A DNA stretch of 64,000 bases from contig CACXEU010000039.1 of the NCBI GenBank assembly GCA_902766735.1, positions 1 to 64,000 on the forward strand, written 5' to 3'. The stretch comes from an uncultured Lachnospiraceae bacterium (GTDB lineage: Bacteria; Bacillota; Clostridia; Lachnospirales; Lachnospiraceae). The notes under the pieces were generated by a model. That model searched no databases and was not told where the DNA came from. It saw only the letters and a program-made list of their open reading frames with translations. This document shows positions 8,474-18,898 of the stretch, in pieces; the first letter of the stretch is position 1, and each line of letters opens with the position of its first letter. A program made the position numbers and the translations under genes.

Positions 8474-9478
8474 TTATTCCTTCAAATCCTTTTTTAATTG
8501 TTTTAACTGTCGGCTCAATTCCTGTTTCAAGGAACTTTTTTCCAACAAACAGACCAATCGATTTGCTCTATCATATTCCATGGTACTCTTTTGTTTCCTG
8601 GCAATTTTCACCGACCATCTTGCCTGTTTTTCCTGTTTCATCCACTGTCGGATATACTTACAAATCGTTTTCGTCCAAACCCGGTAACCGCTCATGGTAA
8701 CATGAACATAATGGTCACTACAGTAGGCCGCCGCCAATCCACCATGAGAATCTTTTAACGGTGTGGAAATATCGATGAAATAAACATCTCTTGTCTCTTT
8801 ACAATACTTCTCTAATAATCGGTTTAAACGATTAACATTCTTATTGTTGAGAGACTGCTGCTGCTTTCCATAATAAACCGGTGTCGTACTCTCAATAAAA
8901 ATGATAATGCCAGGATTCTTTTTCCGGATTCCTTTAATATATTTCTTATATCGCCGAAAAACGACCTCCGGTCCTTCCCACATATCATTAATTCCCATAT
9001 TAATGAAAACGTACTTTACCTTTGCCTTGGAAACTGCATCCTTAGCGGAACAATTCTGCCCTTTATAATTCAGTCGGTATTGTCCCCCGGCAATTTGATC
9101 ATTCGTAAAAGAATAACAGCCCTTCACTAACATCGTAGGATTTCCCAGATATTTTTTTCCTTCGTAATCCAGATACATTCGCTGCCCCACACCAATGGAA
9201 TTTCCAATAAATGCAGACTTTTTAAAGAAACGCTTAAACTCTTTTTTTGTAACGGAAACCTTGATTTTTTTTAATCGTTGTTTTTTCGGTAAGCTTTTTT
9301 TAATCACAGTGTTTTCAGAAGTTTCCGCTAAAATTGTAACCGTTTCAGTCTGCAAAGTAAAACATTTCGGTTCCTCCCTGGATTCTTCCGCCCAGACAGA
9401 GACAGGACTACACACAAAAATGGAAACCATACATAAAATAATCATGAGACCTGTTACGGTTTTATGCTGCTTCATCAT
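8474..9478 (-). CDS. Secreted SGNH/GDSL-type hydrolase
   Basis: The 334-residue protein has an N-terminal signal sequence (about 10-30) and a basic spacer. The SGNH domain (about 88-272) follows: block I FIGNSIG with candidate nucleophile S94, block III MGIND (162-165), and block V with D255 and H259 in SDHYVH. The tail (about 275-334) is strongly basic and probably helical. Family members are lipases or carbohydrate esterases that remove acyl groups. Its place behind a GH35 and a GH94-type gene suggests de-acylation of the imported or surface-bound glycan, an inference. The start has GGAGGTG upstream. The GNS in place of GDS in block I is common in bacterial SGNH relatives. Confidence 0.75.
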   Translation of the reverse strand: MMKQHKTVTGLMIILCMVSIFVCSPVSVWAEESREEPKCFTLQTETVTILAETSENTVIKKSLPKKQRLKKIKVSVTKKEFKRFFKKSAFIGNSIGVGQRMYLDYEGKKYLGNPTMLVKGCYSFTNDQIAGGQYRLNYKGQNCSAKDAVSKAKVKYVFINMGINDMWEGPEVVFRRYKKYIKGIRKKNPGIIIFIESTTPVYYGKQQQSLNNKNVNRLNRLLEKYCKETRDVYFIDISTPLKDSHGGLAAAYCSDHYVHVTMSGYRVWTKTICKYIRQWMKQEKQARWSVKIARKQKSTMEYDRANRLVCLLEKSSLKQELSRQLKQLKKDLKE

Positions 9479-9533
9479 AAAACATCACCTCCGGACCTTA
9501 TTAGATTATTTTACTATAGTTTCCATTTTCCGT

Positions 9534-12344
9534 CTATTTTTTCAATTGAATCACTGCTGCTTTTGAAACATAAGATGGCTGAACAATCGGGTTATATAAA
9601 TAGCCTCTGCGGTAACCGCTCATGATTTCTTCAAAGAATCCCGGACATTCCAATACCATGGAAATCACATTGTCTCCAATCGGATTCAGATAAGAATCCG
9701 GAATATAGAATTCTTCCTGAGGACCAATGATATCGTACTGAGCAACCGGCTTTCCATTCACATAAATGAGAAGTCTTTCATCTGCCTTGATTGGAATCAT
9801 CTGAAGTGGTGCAGAAATACCTTCTGCAGGATTATAACGGAAGTGGCGTCTGAACCATACCACATGTCCCATTTCTTTTCCGACTACCAATTTTTCCACA
9901 TCCGGAGCTACCTGCCAGCTATCATCACTATATTCCAAAGTCTGGAATCCCTGATGATAACCGCTGAGCTGATAGCGAACCTTGAAGGACTCTAATACCA
10001 CATCCAGCTTCATTCCATTCTGATAATTACCTTTAATGAAAATCGGATTCATAATTCCACTCATCTTCACTAATGCGCCTTCATGAGGATGAGATTTATT
10101 ATGGAACTCATTGGCATATAAGATTGCTATGGTATTCGTTCCCTTTTTCAATGCTGCCGTCACATTATGTCGGTCAATAGACTTATTTCTGGCACGGAAT
10201 ACCAATTCCCCATTAATGTATAACAAATAGCGGTCTGTATCATTGTGGTCAAAATATAAATAACCGTCCTGAATATCATCCTCTAATTCAAACTTGGTGC
10301 GATACCAATAATATCCATGCTGGAAGAAATCCTCTTCTTCTAAAGAAGTCGGCTTCGGAAGAACCTTCCAGGAGTCATCTGCAAAGTCCTCTGTGATTTC
10401 CTCACTATCTGCCTGATATTTCCAATTCGATGTCCACTGCACAGAAGGGTGATTTACGAACTGTGCTGTTTCAAAGGAAACTTCCTGAAGTCCGCAGTTA
10501 CAAGACTGTACCTGTAAATCTTCTTTATCCAGGAATGCATCCTTAAGTCCTGCACCTTCCTTCATTGGATAGAACTGAATAAAATTCTTTGTATTTTCCT
10601 TATACTGGATATTCAAAGAAACTGTTTTCTCGTCTTCTTCCATCGATTCCACATAGTAAAGATTATGGAACAATAATCCGTCCTTAAGGAAGTCCACACG
10701 GCCAATCATGGCATCCTCTAAAATGAAGAAGCGAACATCCTTCGCCCTCACGATAACCATATCCCCATGCTCATAAGTCACAAGGCTGGTTCCGTTTCCG
10801 GCATCATATTTCTTTGCATTTCCACAAATGATTTCCACATCCTTTGCATCCACATTAAGGCAAAGTTCTCCTGCCATACCATGGCTTCCATACATTACTA
10901 CCGCTGTCTCTTTTTCATATTTTTCTGTCATCCAGATTTCTGATGTGGAAAAATTAAGTTTCACATGGGTTTCCGGAATCTTGAATGCAATTGGAAACAT
11001 TCGTGTCTGATTTGCCTGAACTGTCGTCTTAAAAAGGTATTCCCTGTCGTTTAATTCTGCCGGGACCCTTACAGTAATTGTCTTATCTGATTCTTCCACG
11101 TTACGAACAAAGAAGAATCTTCCCTGATCATTTCCTTCCTGGTAGGTTGTGAAATTCTCATAAGCCTGGTCAATGGACTTGTCCAAAAAGGCATTATCCT
11201 TATTCAGAACTGCAATATTTTCTCCACCGGAAACAATTTCCATATAAGATTTCCGGTCACTTTCGGAAATGATATGAGAGAACTGTTTTGCAAAGCGAAT
11301 GAAACCTTTAATCCAATAATATTTTTCCCGATGAACTTCTCCGGTTTCTCCGATCGGTGCGCCACCAAAATCATAGCTGGTGATGTTTCCGAATCCGCCG
11401 AGCGCCACGTCACCACGACCTCCGATGAACGGGAAGGTGGTTCCCCCCACCATCATATAGTAATTGACAATGGACGCTCCTGTAATAAAGACACTCTTGG
11501 AAACCCCTTCTACCACATCCACTTCCGGGATGTATGTAGGAGTTCCAATCTGTGAGAACCAGCCTGCCTGCAATTCCAAAATCATGATTGGTGCATCCGG
11601 CTGGGTTTCCTTAGAGCTTAATAACTTCTGCTCGAAACGTTCATATTCTGACATCCATAAGCCGGGAATATTTGGATAATACGTTCTGGTATCAATGATT
11701 CCCTTTCCACGTAAGAATTCTGCCTCGTTGGCAAACTTTGGAACATTGATTCCATATTCTTCCATAGAACCTTTCAGGAACATGAAATATTCAATGGCAT
11801 CTTCTAAGGAAATCGGTTCTTCCCCGTATTCCATCAGATGATCGTATTCATTTTCCACCTGAGCTGCAATAATGGTTCCACCATTGGTAATCAAGTGCGA
11901 ATTAATCTGCTCTGCCACGGAACGATACCAGTATTTACAAAGTTCCAGATACTTTTCATCTAACATACGAATTCTGAATTCTCCATTGGCCACCTTTTTA
12001 ATCAGCCAGTCCGGATGTCCACCGAAGTCCAATTCCGCACAAATATATGGACCCGGTTTAATGAGAACATAAAATCCATATTTTTCACAAAGAGTCAGGA
12101 AGCGATCTAAATCGTAATCGCCATCCCAACGCTGCTTTCCTTCCTCCGGTTCATGCATATTCCACGCAATGTATACCGAAATCAGATTCGCTCCTGTCGC
12201 CTTCATTTTCTGAAGACGATCTTCCCACATTGCTGCCGGAACACGGAAATAGTGGAATTCTCCACCAATTAGAAATTCATGCTTTCCATGAATAATAAAT
12301 CCGTTTTGATCGTAATCAATAATCTCTTTTAAATCAGTACTCAA
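9534..12344 (-). CDS. GH35 family enzyme (beta-galactosidase or beta-glucosyltransferase type)
   Basis: The 936-residue protein has a GH35 barrel in its first 350 residues, with GGEFHYFR near 27-34, PGPYICAE near 97-104, acid/base E166 in QVENEYD and likely nucleophile E257 in LELQAGW. Jelly-roll beta domains fill the C-terminal half. There is no signal peptide, so it is cytoplasmic and acts on imported sugar. The start is TTG with AAAGGAG 9 bases upstream. Most GH35 enzymes are beta-galactosidases. However, one GH35 protein from an Ignavibacterium beta-1,2-glucan cluster is reported to be a beta-1,2-glucosyltransferase, and the adjacent large GH94-like phosphorylase makes that alternative credible here. 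Confidence 0.87.
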   Translation of the reverse strand: MSTDLKEIIDYDQNGFIIHGKHEFLIGGEFHYFRVPAAMWEDRLQKMKATGANLISVYIAWNMHEPEEGKQRWDGDYDLDRFLTLCEKYGFYVLIKPGPYICAELDFGGHPDWLIKKVANGEFRIRMLDEKYLELCKYWYRSVAEQINSHLITNGGTIIAAQVENEYDHLMEYGEEPISLEDAIEYFMFLKGSMEEYGINVPKFANEAEFLRGKGIIDTRTYYPNIPGLWMSEYERFEQKLLSSKETQPDAPIMILELQAGWFSQIGTPTYIPEVDVVEGVSKSVFITGASIVNYYMMVGGTTFPFIGGRGDVALGGFGNITSYDFGGAPIGETGEVHREKYYWIKGFIRFAKQFSHIISESDRKSYMEIVSGGENIAVLNKDNAFLDKSIDQAYENFTTYQEGNDQGRFFFVRNVEESDKTITVRVPAELNDREYLFKTTVQANQTRMFPIAFKIPETHVKLNFSTSEIWMTEKYEKETAVVMYGSHGMAGELCLNVDAKDVEIICGNAKKYDAGNGTSLVTYEHGDMVIVRAKDVRFFILEDAMIGRVDFLKDGLLFHNLYYVESMEEDEKTVSLNIQYKENTKNFIQFYPMKEGAGLKDAFLDKEDLQVQSCNCGLQEVSFETAQFVNHPSVQWTSNWKYQADSEEITEDFADDSWKVLPKPTSLEEEDFFQHGYYWYRTKFELEDDIQDGYLYFDHNDTDRYLLYINGELVFRARNKSIDRHNVTAALKKGTNTIAILYANEFHNKSHPHEGALVKMSGIMNPIFIKGNYQNGMKLDVVLESFKVRYQLSGYHQGFQTLEYSDDSWQVAPDVEKLVVGKEMGHVVWFRRHFRYNPAEGISAPLQMIPIKADERLLIYVNGKPVAQYDIIGPQEEFYIPDSYLNPIGDNVISMVLECPGFFEEIMSGYRRGYLYNPIVQPSYVSKAAVIQLKK

Positions 12345-12370
12345 GGTTCAAAACTCCTTTCCATTGTTTT

Positions 12371-15300
12371 TTAAAAAAATATATCCATCCGGTCGATTTC
12401 GCCACTTCTGATTCTTCTGGCATATGGCTCTGCCACAATGTTTCCTTCGATTCGCTGAACCAGATGATTTCCTTGATATAATTCGATTGATTTCATTGTT
12501 GCCTCTGCATCATAAGTATTCACTCTTTGGTCGTTATGATAAACCGTCAGAATGCTTCCAAATAACGTTGCCACAAAGGTATTTTGAGGCTGAGCAAAGG
12601 TTCTTGTTTCCTTTTCCCAAACAACTTCTACCACCTGATCTTCTTCCGTGAACAACCAGGCCGGAAGTTTTGGATCTGGTTTAAAGCACAATTCCCCATC
12701 TTCATTTAAGAGGAATGGCTTTGCCCCAACGGTCATCAGTCGCCACATATGAAGCATCTCGGTGGAAGCTCCCGTCAAACGGGACTGATATCCTGTCCCA
12801 TGAAGACTAACGTTTGGATGTACTGAGCTGGCAATAAAGGAAGAATTTTCCAGGATACTTCTTCCGTATACTTCCGGATTTAACGCCGGAATGAAGGAAG
12901 TCTTTAAGTAATCATAAAATTCCTCATAGAGTCCGCAGCGGAGTAATTCCAGAAAATACTTATATTCCATATGGAGGAATACTGCTTCATTTTCCAACCA
13001 GCCTCTTGGGAAAACGTTCTGTCTTCCAATTTCCTTGGTTTCCTCCATTACATTTTCATTTAACTTAAACATCTGCAGTTTTTTATCATAGATTTCACTG
13101 TTCTTCAACGCCTGATGAAGCTGCTTGGAACCGGAAGGATTTACACGCATCATATGGACCTGTCCTTCCAGGAATGGAGGGATAGGACGGGTCTTAAACT
13201 CCGTGACATTTACCAACGGAAGATTCATTGCCCCATAAAGTTGATTTCCTTCCTTATCCTTTTCTAATTTATAAGCGACTGCTTCATTAATGAAGTAGGT
13301 ATTATAAATTCCTTTTTCTGCGTCAAAAGCTTTCTTCAGTCCCTGCTCAATTCGTGTCTGAACCATCTGGAAGAAACTGCGAACCTGATGTCCGGATAGA
13401 ATCTCTTCTTTTCCGTCAATGCCGAAAGTAATCATATCCCGATAGGTTTCCTTCGCATTGTTACTCTTCTCCCAATATTCCATACCTTCGATATTTTCTT
13501 TTAATAATCGGTAAATACAGTCAAAGAAAAACTTCACTTCGGAAGGGACCTTAATTTCATCCTCTTCTGCAGTCCACAAAAGCATTATGGAAGCCAATCT
13601 TTGGATTTCCGCACTTTCGTTGATGGACGAGCCAATGATTCCAGGCATTCCATTTAAGGCATCGCACCATCCCGGTTTTCCACCTTCCATTTCCACACCA
13701 ATTCCTTCCGGATCCAGCGAAGCAATCTTATTCATTAACAAAATTAAGATTTTTGCCGCCAATGTGGTGTAGTAAATGTCACCGTTTCCTTTTCCGGTGC
13801 GAACCTGTGTAGGACGATATTCTCGTTTAGCCATCAGGTCTGTCTTTTCCGGCACCTTCTTCAAAGCACCATATTGTCGAACGCCTGCCTCGGTTAAAAC
13901 ATAACGTCTGTTTCTTGGTACGACGATTTCATCATTATCAAAAAATGTATAGTCACAAGATTCAAACAGAATCGTTCGAACCTTGTCCGGATAAACCTGA
14001 ATAAACTGTTCCAGTAAATCAATATTGTAAATCCAGTGATCCACCCAGTATCCTTCTTGGAATGTGGCAAGATCCACTTTAATACACTGTTCCAACAAAT
14101 CATTCAGAAAACTATCCAAGGTTCCTTCCTGAAGCAGAAGTTCCTTCTGTTCAATTTCCATCAACAAGGCTCCCGGCGTGAAGGCTTTTGCAAGAACTGG
14201 TTTCAAAGTCTGAGCATCTTTCCCTGCAAAGTACTTTTTCAGGACTGTCTCACAGGCTTCCTGATTTTCCACTTCGAACTTGGAACCATTCAGCACTAAT
14301 GGATTAAATCCGTCAAGCTGAATCAGATTAAAGAAGGTCTTTAAATCCGTATCTTCAATAAACGGGAAGAAATATACATCATTTCTTCGATTCTGATTCA
14401 CATCACGGAAGTTAGAATTACCCTGGGAGTAATTTGTGGAATCCACCTGAAAGAAATTATATTCACGTTCCAAATCCCCATGTTTTCTGGAATAGACATA
14501 GAACACGTGCTTTCCATTCCCCACAGAAATCGGATATCCACCACGCAGGTAATTATCCATGAAAGATTGACCCATATATAAGTCCAGATTTTTGAAGTTA
14601 CTAGAAGTAAATGCATGACGTTTTGTCCGCTCTATCAACTCTTTATTCTTAAGAATCTTATCTTCCATATAATCCGGAGTAATGGTACTCTTTATAAATT
14701 CCTGATATTGGTTAAAACTTGGTGCACTCCCAACCAAAGTATAGGTCACATCCGAGGTCGCCGGATCTAACGCAATGGTCTTACAACCAAACGCGCAAGG
14801 GGTATACCCTACGGAAACCTGTTCCTTCGGAACCTCAAATCCTTCTTCTAAGAACTTCGCCGGATAAGTAAAATCCGAAACATTGCCAAAAATATTAGAA
14901 GGGTCCACGATGGTCTTTGAAATCTTCATCTCCCCTTCTACAAAATTAAAATTCAAATAGAAGTTTCCACCTTCTAAAAGAACTGTTTCTGCCGTATCAT
15001 AAGGAAGTGATTTAATCCGATAGAAAGGTAACCCCTCATCTAAATCCGCATTCATCCATGCCTGACGCAAGTTGCTTTCATTCTTCATATCCTGATTAAT
15101 TAGAAAGTATGGAATAATGACTGCCATACCATCCGCAACTTCCACAGAAATCGGTTCACTTCCAATATTTTCAATAGAAACTTTACGAATCAATCCCGGA
15201 ATCTTTTCTTCCGGTAAGGTACAAAACATCACCGTGGTCTTGATTCCTAAAGTTTCATTCACATCCTCCAGACTTACATCGTAGGAGGTAATCATCATTT

Positions 15301-15637
15301 TCTGTGTTACTTTCTGAGCCTTATCCAGGGACATATCCCGAAACGGCTCGTAGAAACATTCTTTCCCATCTGCCTTTTTAACTTTCAAAAAAGTACGGAA
15401 TCCCTGCAATGCCGTCTGACGATATGCCTTATTGGCAGGCTGGAATTCCATGATGGAATAATCTTTATTGTTCACACCGAAGGTCGCCATAGCCTGTCCA
15501 CGATTTACGTAGTAGGCCCACATTGGCTTTCCGTACAATCCGGACACTGCCGGCAGGAAGCTGGCAAATGGCTTTTTTTGATTGTACTCTTCAATTACAA
15601 ATTCTTCATTTTCATTAATATAATAACTTTTGCTCAT
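12371..15637 (-). CDS. Large GH94-type glycoside phosphorylase (candidate beta-oligoglucan phosphorylase)
   Basis: The frame is open from 15670, but the ATG at 15637 is preferred because GGAG lies 6 bases upstream, giving 1088 residues. Landmarks include YYVNRGQ, DVNQNRRNDVYFFP, EGYWVDHWIYNIDL and the probable active-site motif GWCDALNG, with the candidate catalytic acid D659. These suit the GH94 clan of inverting phosphorylases. The length is well above the roughly 800 residues of cellobiose phosphorylase. It is near the roughly 1100 of 1,2-beta-oligoglucan phosphorylases and of the related GH149 and GH161 groups. The reaction would be phosphate-dependent release of glucose-1-phosphate from a beta-glucan oligosaccharide in the cytoplasm. 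Linkage specificity is inference. Confidence 0.82.
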   Translation of the reverse strand: MSKSYYINENEEFVIEEYNQKKPFASFLPAVSGLYGKPMWAYYVNRGQAMATFGVNNKDYSIMEFQPANKAYRQTALQGFRTFLKVKKADGKECFYEPFRDMSLDKAQKVTQKMMITSYDVSLEDVNETLGIKTTVMFCTLPEEKIPGLIRKVSIENIGSEPISVEVADGMAVIIPYFLINQDMKNESNLRQAWMNADLDEGLPFYRIKSLPYDTAETVLLEGGNFYLNFNFVEGEMKISKTIVDPSNIFGNVSDFTYPAKFLEEGFEVPKEQVSVGYTPCAFGCKTIALDPATSDVTYTLVGSAPSFNQYQEFIKSTITPDYMEDKILKNKELIERTKRHAFTSSNFKNLDLYMGQSFMDNYLRGGYPISVGNGKHVFYVYSRKHGDLEREYNFFQVDSTNYSQGNSNFRDVNQNRRNDVYFFPFIEDTDLKTFFNLIQLDGFNPLVLNGSKFEVENQEACETVLKKYFAGKDAQTLKPVLAKAFTPGALLMEIEQKELLLQEGTLDSFLNDLLEQCIKVDLATFQEGYWVDHWIYNIDLLEQFIQVYPDKVRTILFESCDYTFFDNDEIVVPRNRRYVLTEAGVRQYGALKKVPEKTDLMAKREYRPTQVRTGKGNGDIYYTTLAAKILILLMNKIASLDPEGIGVEMEGGKPGWCDALNGMPGIIGSSINESAEIQRLASIMLLWTAEEDEIKVPSEVKFFFDCIYRLLKENIEGMEYWEKSNNAKETYRDMITFGIDGKEEILSGHQVRSFFQMVQTRIEQGLKKAFDAEKGIYNTYFINEAVAYKLEKDKEGNQLYGAMNLPLVNVTEFKTRPIPPFLEGQVHMMRVNPSGSKQLHQALKNSEIYDKKLQMFKLNENVMEETKEIGRQNVFPRGWLENEAVFLHMEYKYFLELLRCGLYEEFYDYLKTSFIPALNPEVYGRSILENSSFIASSVHPNVSLHGTGYQSRLTGASTEMLHMWRLMTVGAKPFLLNEDGELCFKPDPKLPAWLFTEEDQVVEVVWEKETRTFAQPQNTFVATLFGSILTVYHNDQRVNTYDAEATMKSIELYQGNHLVQRIEGNIVAEPYARRIRSGEIDRMDIFF

Positions 15638-15666
15638 TCTTTTCTCCATTTTCTCCCACTGCAACA

Positions 15667-16392
15667 TCAATGTTTTAACCGATATTCCCTCGGTGACATT
15701 CCAACGATTTTCTTAAAGACTTTTGAGAAATATTTTTCATCATGAAATCCCACTTTATAAGCCACCTCATAATTTTTCAGATAATTCTGTTCTAAATAGC
15801 AGCATGCTCTGTCAATTCGAACTGTATTTAAGTAATCCACAAAACCGCATTCTAAATTTTGGGATAGAATCGTGGATAAGTATCCGCTGGAAATTCCAAG
15901 AATATCTGCCACGGAAGATAAAGAAAGATTATCCATATAATGTTCAGAAATATATTCCTGAGCAGCCCGAACTAAATGTCCGGTATTCTTTTCTTCCTCC
16001 AGAACCTTGATTTCTTCCTTTCCATACTTTTTTTCCATATGTTCATTAATGCATTCCAGAATCTCATTGGCACGAACCGGCTTCAGCAGATAATCTGCCG
16101 CCCCATACTTTACAGCCTGCTGAGCGTACTTGAACTCATCATATCCACTCAGAATCATGGTAATCGGCTCCAACCCTGCTTTTTTCACTTCCTTCATGAC
16201 TTCAATTCCCGTTTTCAACGGCATCTGCACATCTAAAAGAATCAGTTCCGGCTGATACTTGATAATCATATCAATGGCCTGCTGCCCGTTTTCCGCTTCA
16301 TAAACCTTATCAAAACGATTACTGTGAAGCTGAATATACTTTGCTAATCCTCTTCTGATTGTATCTTCATCATCTGCAACCAATAACTTCAT
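15667..16392 (-). CDS. YesN-type response regulator (receiver plus AraC-type HTH)
   Basis: The 241-residue protein has a receiver domain (1-120; acidic pocket D8-D9, phospho-acceptor D54 in LLDVQMP, Lys in LLKPVRA) and a C-terminal AraC/XylS double helix-turn-helix (about 140-241, with GFHDEKYFSKVFKK and GMSPREYR). It lacks the long middle region of many YesN proteins, making it a compact form. It follows the kinase gene after 7 bases and is presumed to activate the operon in response to the imported oligosaccharide. The promoter at 21333-21361, with a palindrome in its spacer, is a candidate target. Confidence 0.92.
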   Translation of the reverse strand: MKLLVADDEDTIRRGLAKYIQLHSNRFDKVYEAENGQQAIDMIIKYQPELILLDVQMPLKTGIEVMKEVKKAGLEPITMILSGYDEFKYAQQAVKYGAADYLLKPVRANEILECINEHMEKKYGKEEIKVLEEEKNTGHLVRAAQEYISEHYMDNLSLSSVADILGISSGYLSTILSQNLECGFVDYLNTVRIDRACCYLEQNYLKNYEVAYKVGFHDEKYFSKVFKKIVGMSPREYRLKH

Positions 16393-16399
16393 AAATTTA

Positions 16400-18052
16400 T
16401 CACCCCTCGCTTAATGGAATTTCTACAATTACTTTCGTTCCATGACCTAAACTGCTTTCGATTTCCAGTTTAAAATCTCCGTTATATCTTAAATCCAAAC
16501 GTTCTCGAACATTCTTAATAGCATAGCGTCCGATACGCTGATTTGCATAACTATCATTATCCGTATTCCAGATGGCTTCCACCTGTTCCTTCGTCATTCC
16601 GATTCCCGTATCCAAGACCTCAAAATGGATATAATCTCCCATCTGCTTTCCGATTACTTTCAAGGTACATGGTGTACTGATATTTTCCAATCCATGAACC
16701 ACAGCATTTTCCACAAATGGCTGAAGGATCAGTTTCGGAATCTTCACCTTCTTAATCTCTTCTTCCACTTCTATTTCATAATTCAGTCGCTTGGAAAAAC
16801 GCATCTTCTGAATCTGCAGATACTTTGAAATCAAATCCAGTTCATGGGATACAGCCACTTCGCTATTTCCTCGGTTCAGCACTAAGCGGAATAAATCCGA
16901 AAGTGCCATGATACTTTCTGCAATTTCATCATTGTCTGCTGCTGTAGCCTGCCAGTACAGGGAATCCAAAGTATTATATAAGAAATGTGGATTAATCTGT
17001 GCCTGCAGTGCCGTCAGTTCGCTTTCCCGTTCTTCCAATTTAATCAATGTGGTAACAAACTTTGAAATAATCAGGAAAACCGGCAATAATCCTACCAGCA
17101 TTCCCACCAGTAAGGAAATCGGCATATACGCCACATCTAGCATTCTCGTCTGTTTACTGTACTTCGGTACTACCTTACAGATAATACTTGCATTGGAATC
17201 AGACTGTTTACAAATCACTTCATAATCCTGATATGTGAAATGAGAATCGCGCTTACGATAGTTCTTCTTCATAAACTCGTCTGCTTTCAGATAAGCTTCC
17301 ACCTTCGCATCCAATTTTCCCGCACGACACAATTCCCCACTGTTCTGATCCAAGACAATGACACCTTCATTTTTCTCTTTCAGTGCACTCTCACATAAGT
17401 CTTTAAATTGTTTCTGGTTTGCACCGATTACGATATAACCAATCACTTTCTTTTGACGAAGATCATATATTTTTCGATACAAACCAATTTTGTTCTTTCT
17501 ATTCGTATGATAAGTATTTCCGGAACCCTTTGGGACAAATTCCCAAAGCATTCCGTTTTTACTTTTCATGGTTTCTTTATAAGTTTCGGTCTTATGAACT
17601 TTTTTTACGCTTGAAACATAAGCACTTCCATCCATGCATCGAAGATAGGGGCGAACACCATTTTCCGGATAAATCGCCATTGTCTGTATATCCCCTTTTA
17701 ATGCCATCATTTCCTGAATCATCTGCATTGGTGCTTCGTCATACCAGAGTCTGGCATTCTCATTTTTTTCCTTTGGATTGTCTGCAGTCAAAAGTGCCTT
17801 TACTTGATCGTTAATACAGATATAGGTGGAAAAATTTTCCATATCCGCCTGAAGCAACTGAATGCTGTCGGCTAACGCATTCACACTTACCAGGTCATTA
17901 TTTAGTTTTTCTTCCTGTACCTTGTCGTAATTTTCCAGCAAAAGAATTACACAAACCACTGCAATCATCGGAGTGATAAACATATAGCCATATAAAATCA
18001 GTTTCTTCTTAATGCTTAATCTGGTAACCCCTTGTTTCAAACCCTTAATCAT
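16400..18052 (-). CDS. YesM-type sensor histidine kinase
   Basis: The 550-residue protein has two membrane helices (about 18-40 and 306-330) flanking an extracytoplasmic sensor of roughly 260 residues. Next come a short linker, a His_kinase domain with QINPHFLYNT (H355 phospho-acceptor) and a HATPase with PFVENAVVHGLE, DTGIGM and GHGTKV. No clear HAMP domain is visible; the linker after the second helix is short. In this family the sensor perceives sugars directly or through the binding protein. Here it sits between the importer and the catabolic genes. An AAGGA site is close to the ATG, 6 bases after the permease stop. Confidence 0.93.
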   Translation of the reverse strand: MIKGLKQGVTRLSIKKKLILYGYMFITPMIAVVCVILLLENYDKVQEEKLNNDLVSVNALADSIQLLQADMENFSTYICINDQVKALLTADNPKEKNENARLWYDEAPMQMIQEMMALKGDIQTMAIYPENGVRPYLRCMDGSAYVSSVKKVHKTETYKETMKSKNGMLWEFVPKGSGNTYHTNRKNKIGLYRKIYDLRQKKVIGYIVIGANQKQFKDLCESALKEKNEGVIVLDQNSGELCRAGKLDAKVEAYLKADEFMKKNYRKRDSHFTYQDYEVICKQSDSNASIICKVVPKYSKQTRMLDVAYMPISLLVGMLVGLLPVFLIISKFVTTLIKLEERESELTALQAQINPHFLYNTLDSLYWQATAADNDEIAESIMALSDLFRLVLNRGNSEVAVSHELDLISKYLQIQKMRFSKRLNYEIEVEEEIKKVKIPKLILQPFVENAVVHGLENISTPCTLKVIGKQMGDYIHFEVLDTGIGMTKEQVEAIWNTDNDSYANQRIGRYAIKNVRERLDLRYNGDFKLEIESSLGHGTKVIVEIPLSEG

Positions 18053-18058
18053 AATTCC

Positions 18059-18898
18059 TTATCCTTTAACTGCACCCATTGCTACACCCTTAGTAATGTG
18101 CTTATTTAAAATAATATACACAATAATTGCAGGAGCTGCGGTAAGGGTCATTACGGCAAACTGGATTGCATAATTCGAGGAGTACTGTCCTGTAAAGTCC
18201 AGGATAGAGAATGGCAAGGTCTTCCATGTGTCAGAACTTAAGTAAATTCTTGCCATCATAAATTCATTCCAGTTATTTAAGAATGTCATAATGGATACCG
18301 TAGCAATGGATGTTTTTAACATCGGTGTAATTACCTGGAAGATAATTCGGTAAATACCACAACCGTCAATGACTGCTGCTTCTTCCAATTCAATCGGAAT
18401 CGACTCAATAAAACTGGTCATCAGGAACAATCCCTGCGGCAATGAGAACGCCACGTAAGGAATCAGTAATGCCCACATCGTGTCAGTCAATCCCAGTTCC
18501 GTATAAATCTTGTAGTTTGGAAGTAATGTGGCATGAATCGGAATCATCATTCCCATCAATAAGAGGGTCTTAACAAATCCACTAAGTCTCCATCTCATTC
18601 GACGGCAGGCAAAACCAGCCATGATAGAAACAATAATTACCAACACTACTGCCAAAAAATTTATCAAAATACTATTCTTCAAATATAGTAAGAAATGTCC
18701 GTCTGTAAATGCCTTCGCATAATTTCCCCACTGGATTTTCTTTGGAATAATCAATAATCCGCTGGTAAACATTTCCGTACTGCTTGCCAATGAGAAATCC
18801 AACAACCAGACTAATGGGAAAATCTGAATTACGGCAATGATAATTAATATTAACCATAAAAAGGGTTTCGTAAATTTCTTCTTTTTCTTCTTATTCAT
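18059..18898 (-). CDS. CUT1 sugar ABC transporter permease (MalG/UgpE-like)
   Basis: This 279-residue membrane protein has about six helices and the cytoplasmic EAA loop (EEAAVIDGCGIYRIIF... TPMLK) that contacts the ATPase. The short Lys-rich N-terminus followed by a helix and C-terminal end at VKG are typical of the MalG-like partner. The start codon follows the stop of the preceding permease immediately (TAA then ATG). AAGGAGG lies 9 bases upstream. No ATPase gene is in the operon, so a shared MsmX-type ATPase elsewhere is presumed. Confidence 0.93.
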   Translation of the reverse strand: MNKKKKKKFTKPFLWLILIIIAVIQIFPLVWLLDFSLASSTEMFTSGLLIIPKKIQWGNYAKAFTDGHFLLYLKNSILINFLAVVLVIIVSIMAGFACRRMRWRLSGFVKTLLLMGMMIPIHATLLPNYKIYTELGLTDTMWALLIPYVAFSLPQGLFLMTSFIESIPIELEEAAVIDGCGIYRIIFQVITPMLKTSIATVSIMTFLNNWNEFMMARIYLSSDTWKTLPFSILDFTGQYSSNYAIQFAVMTLTAAPAIIVYIILNKHITKGVAMGAVKG

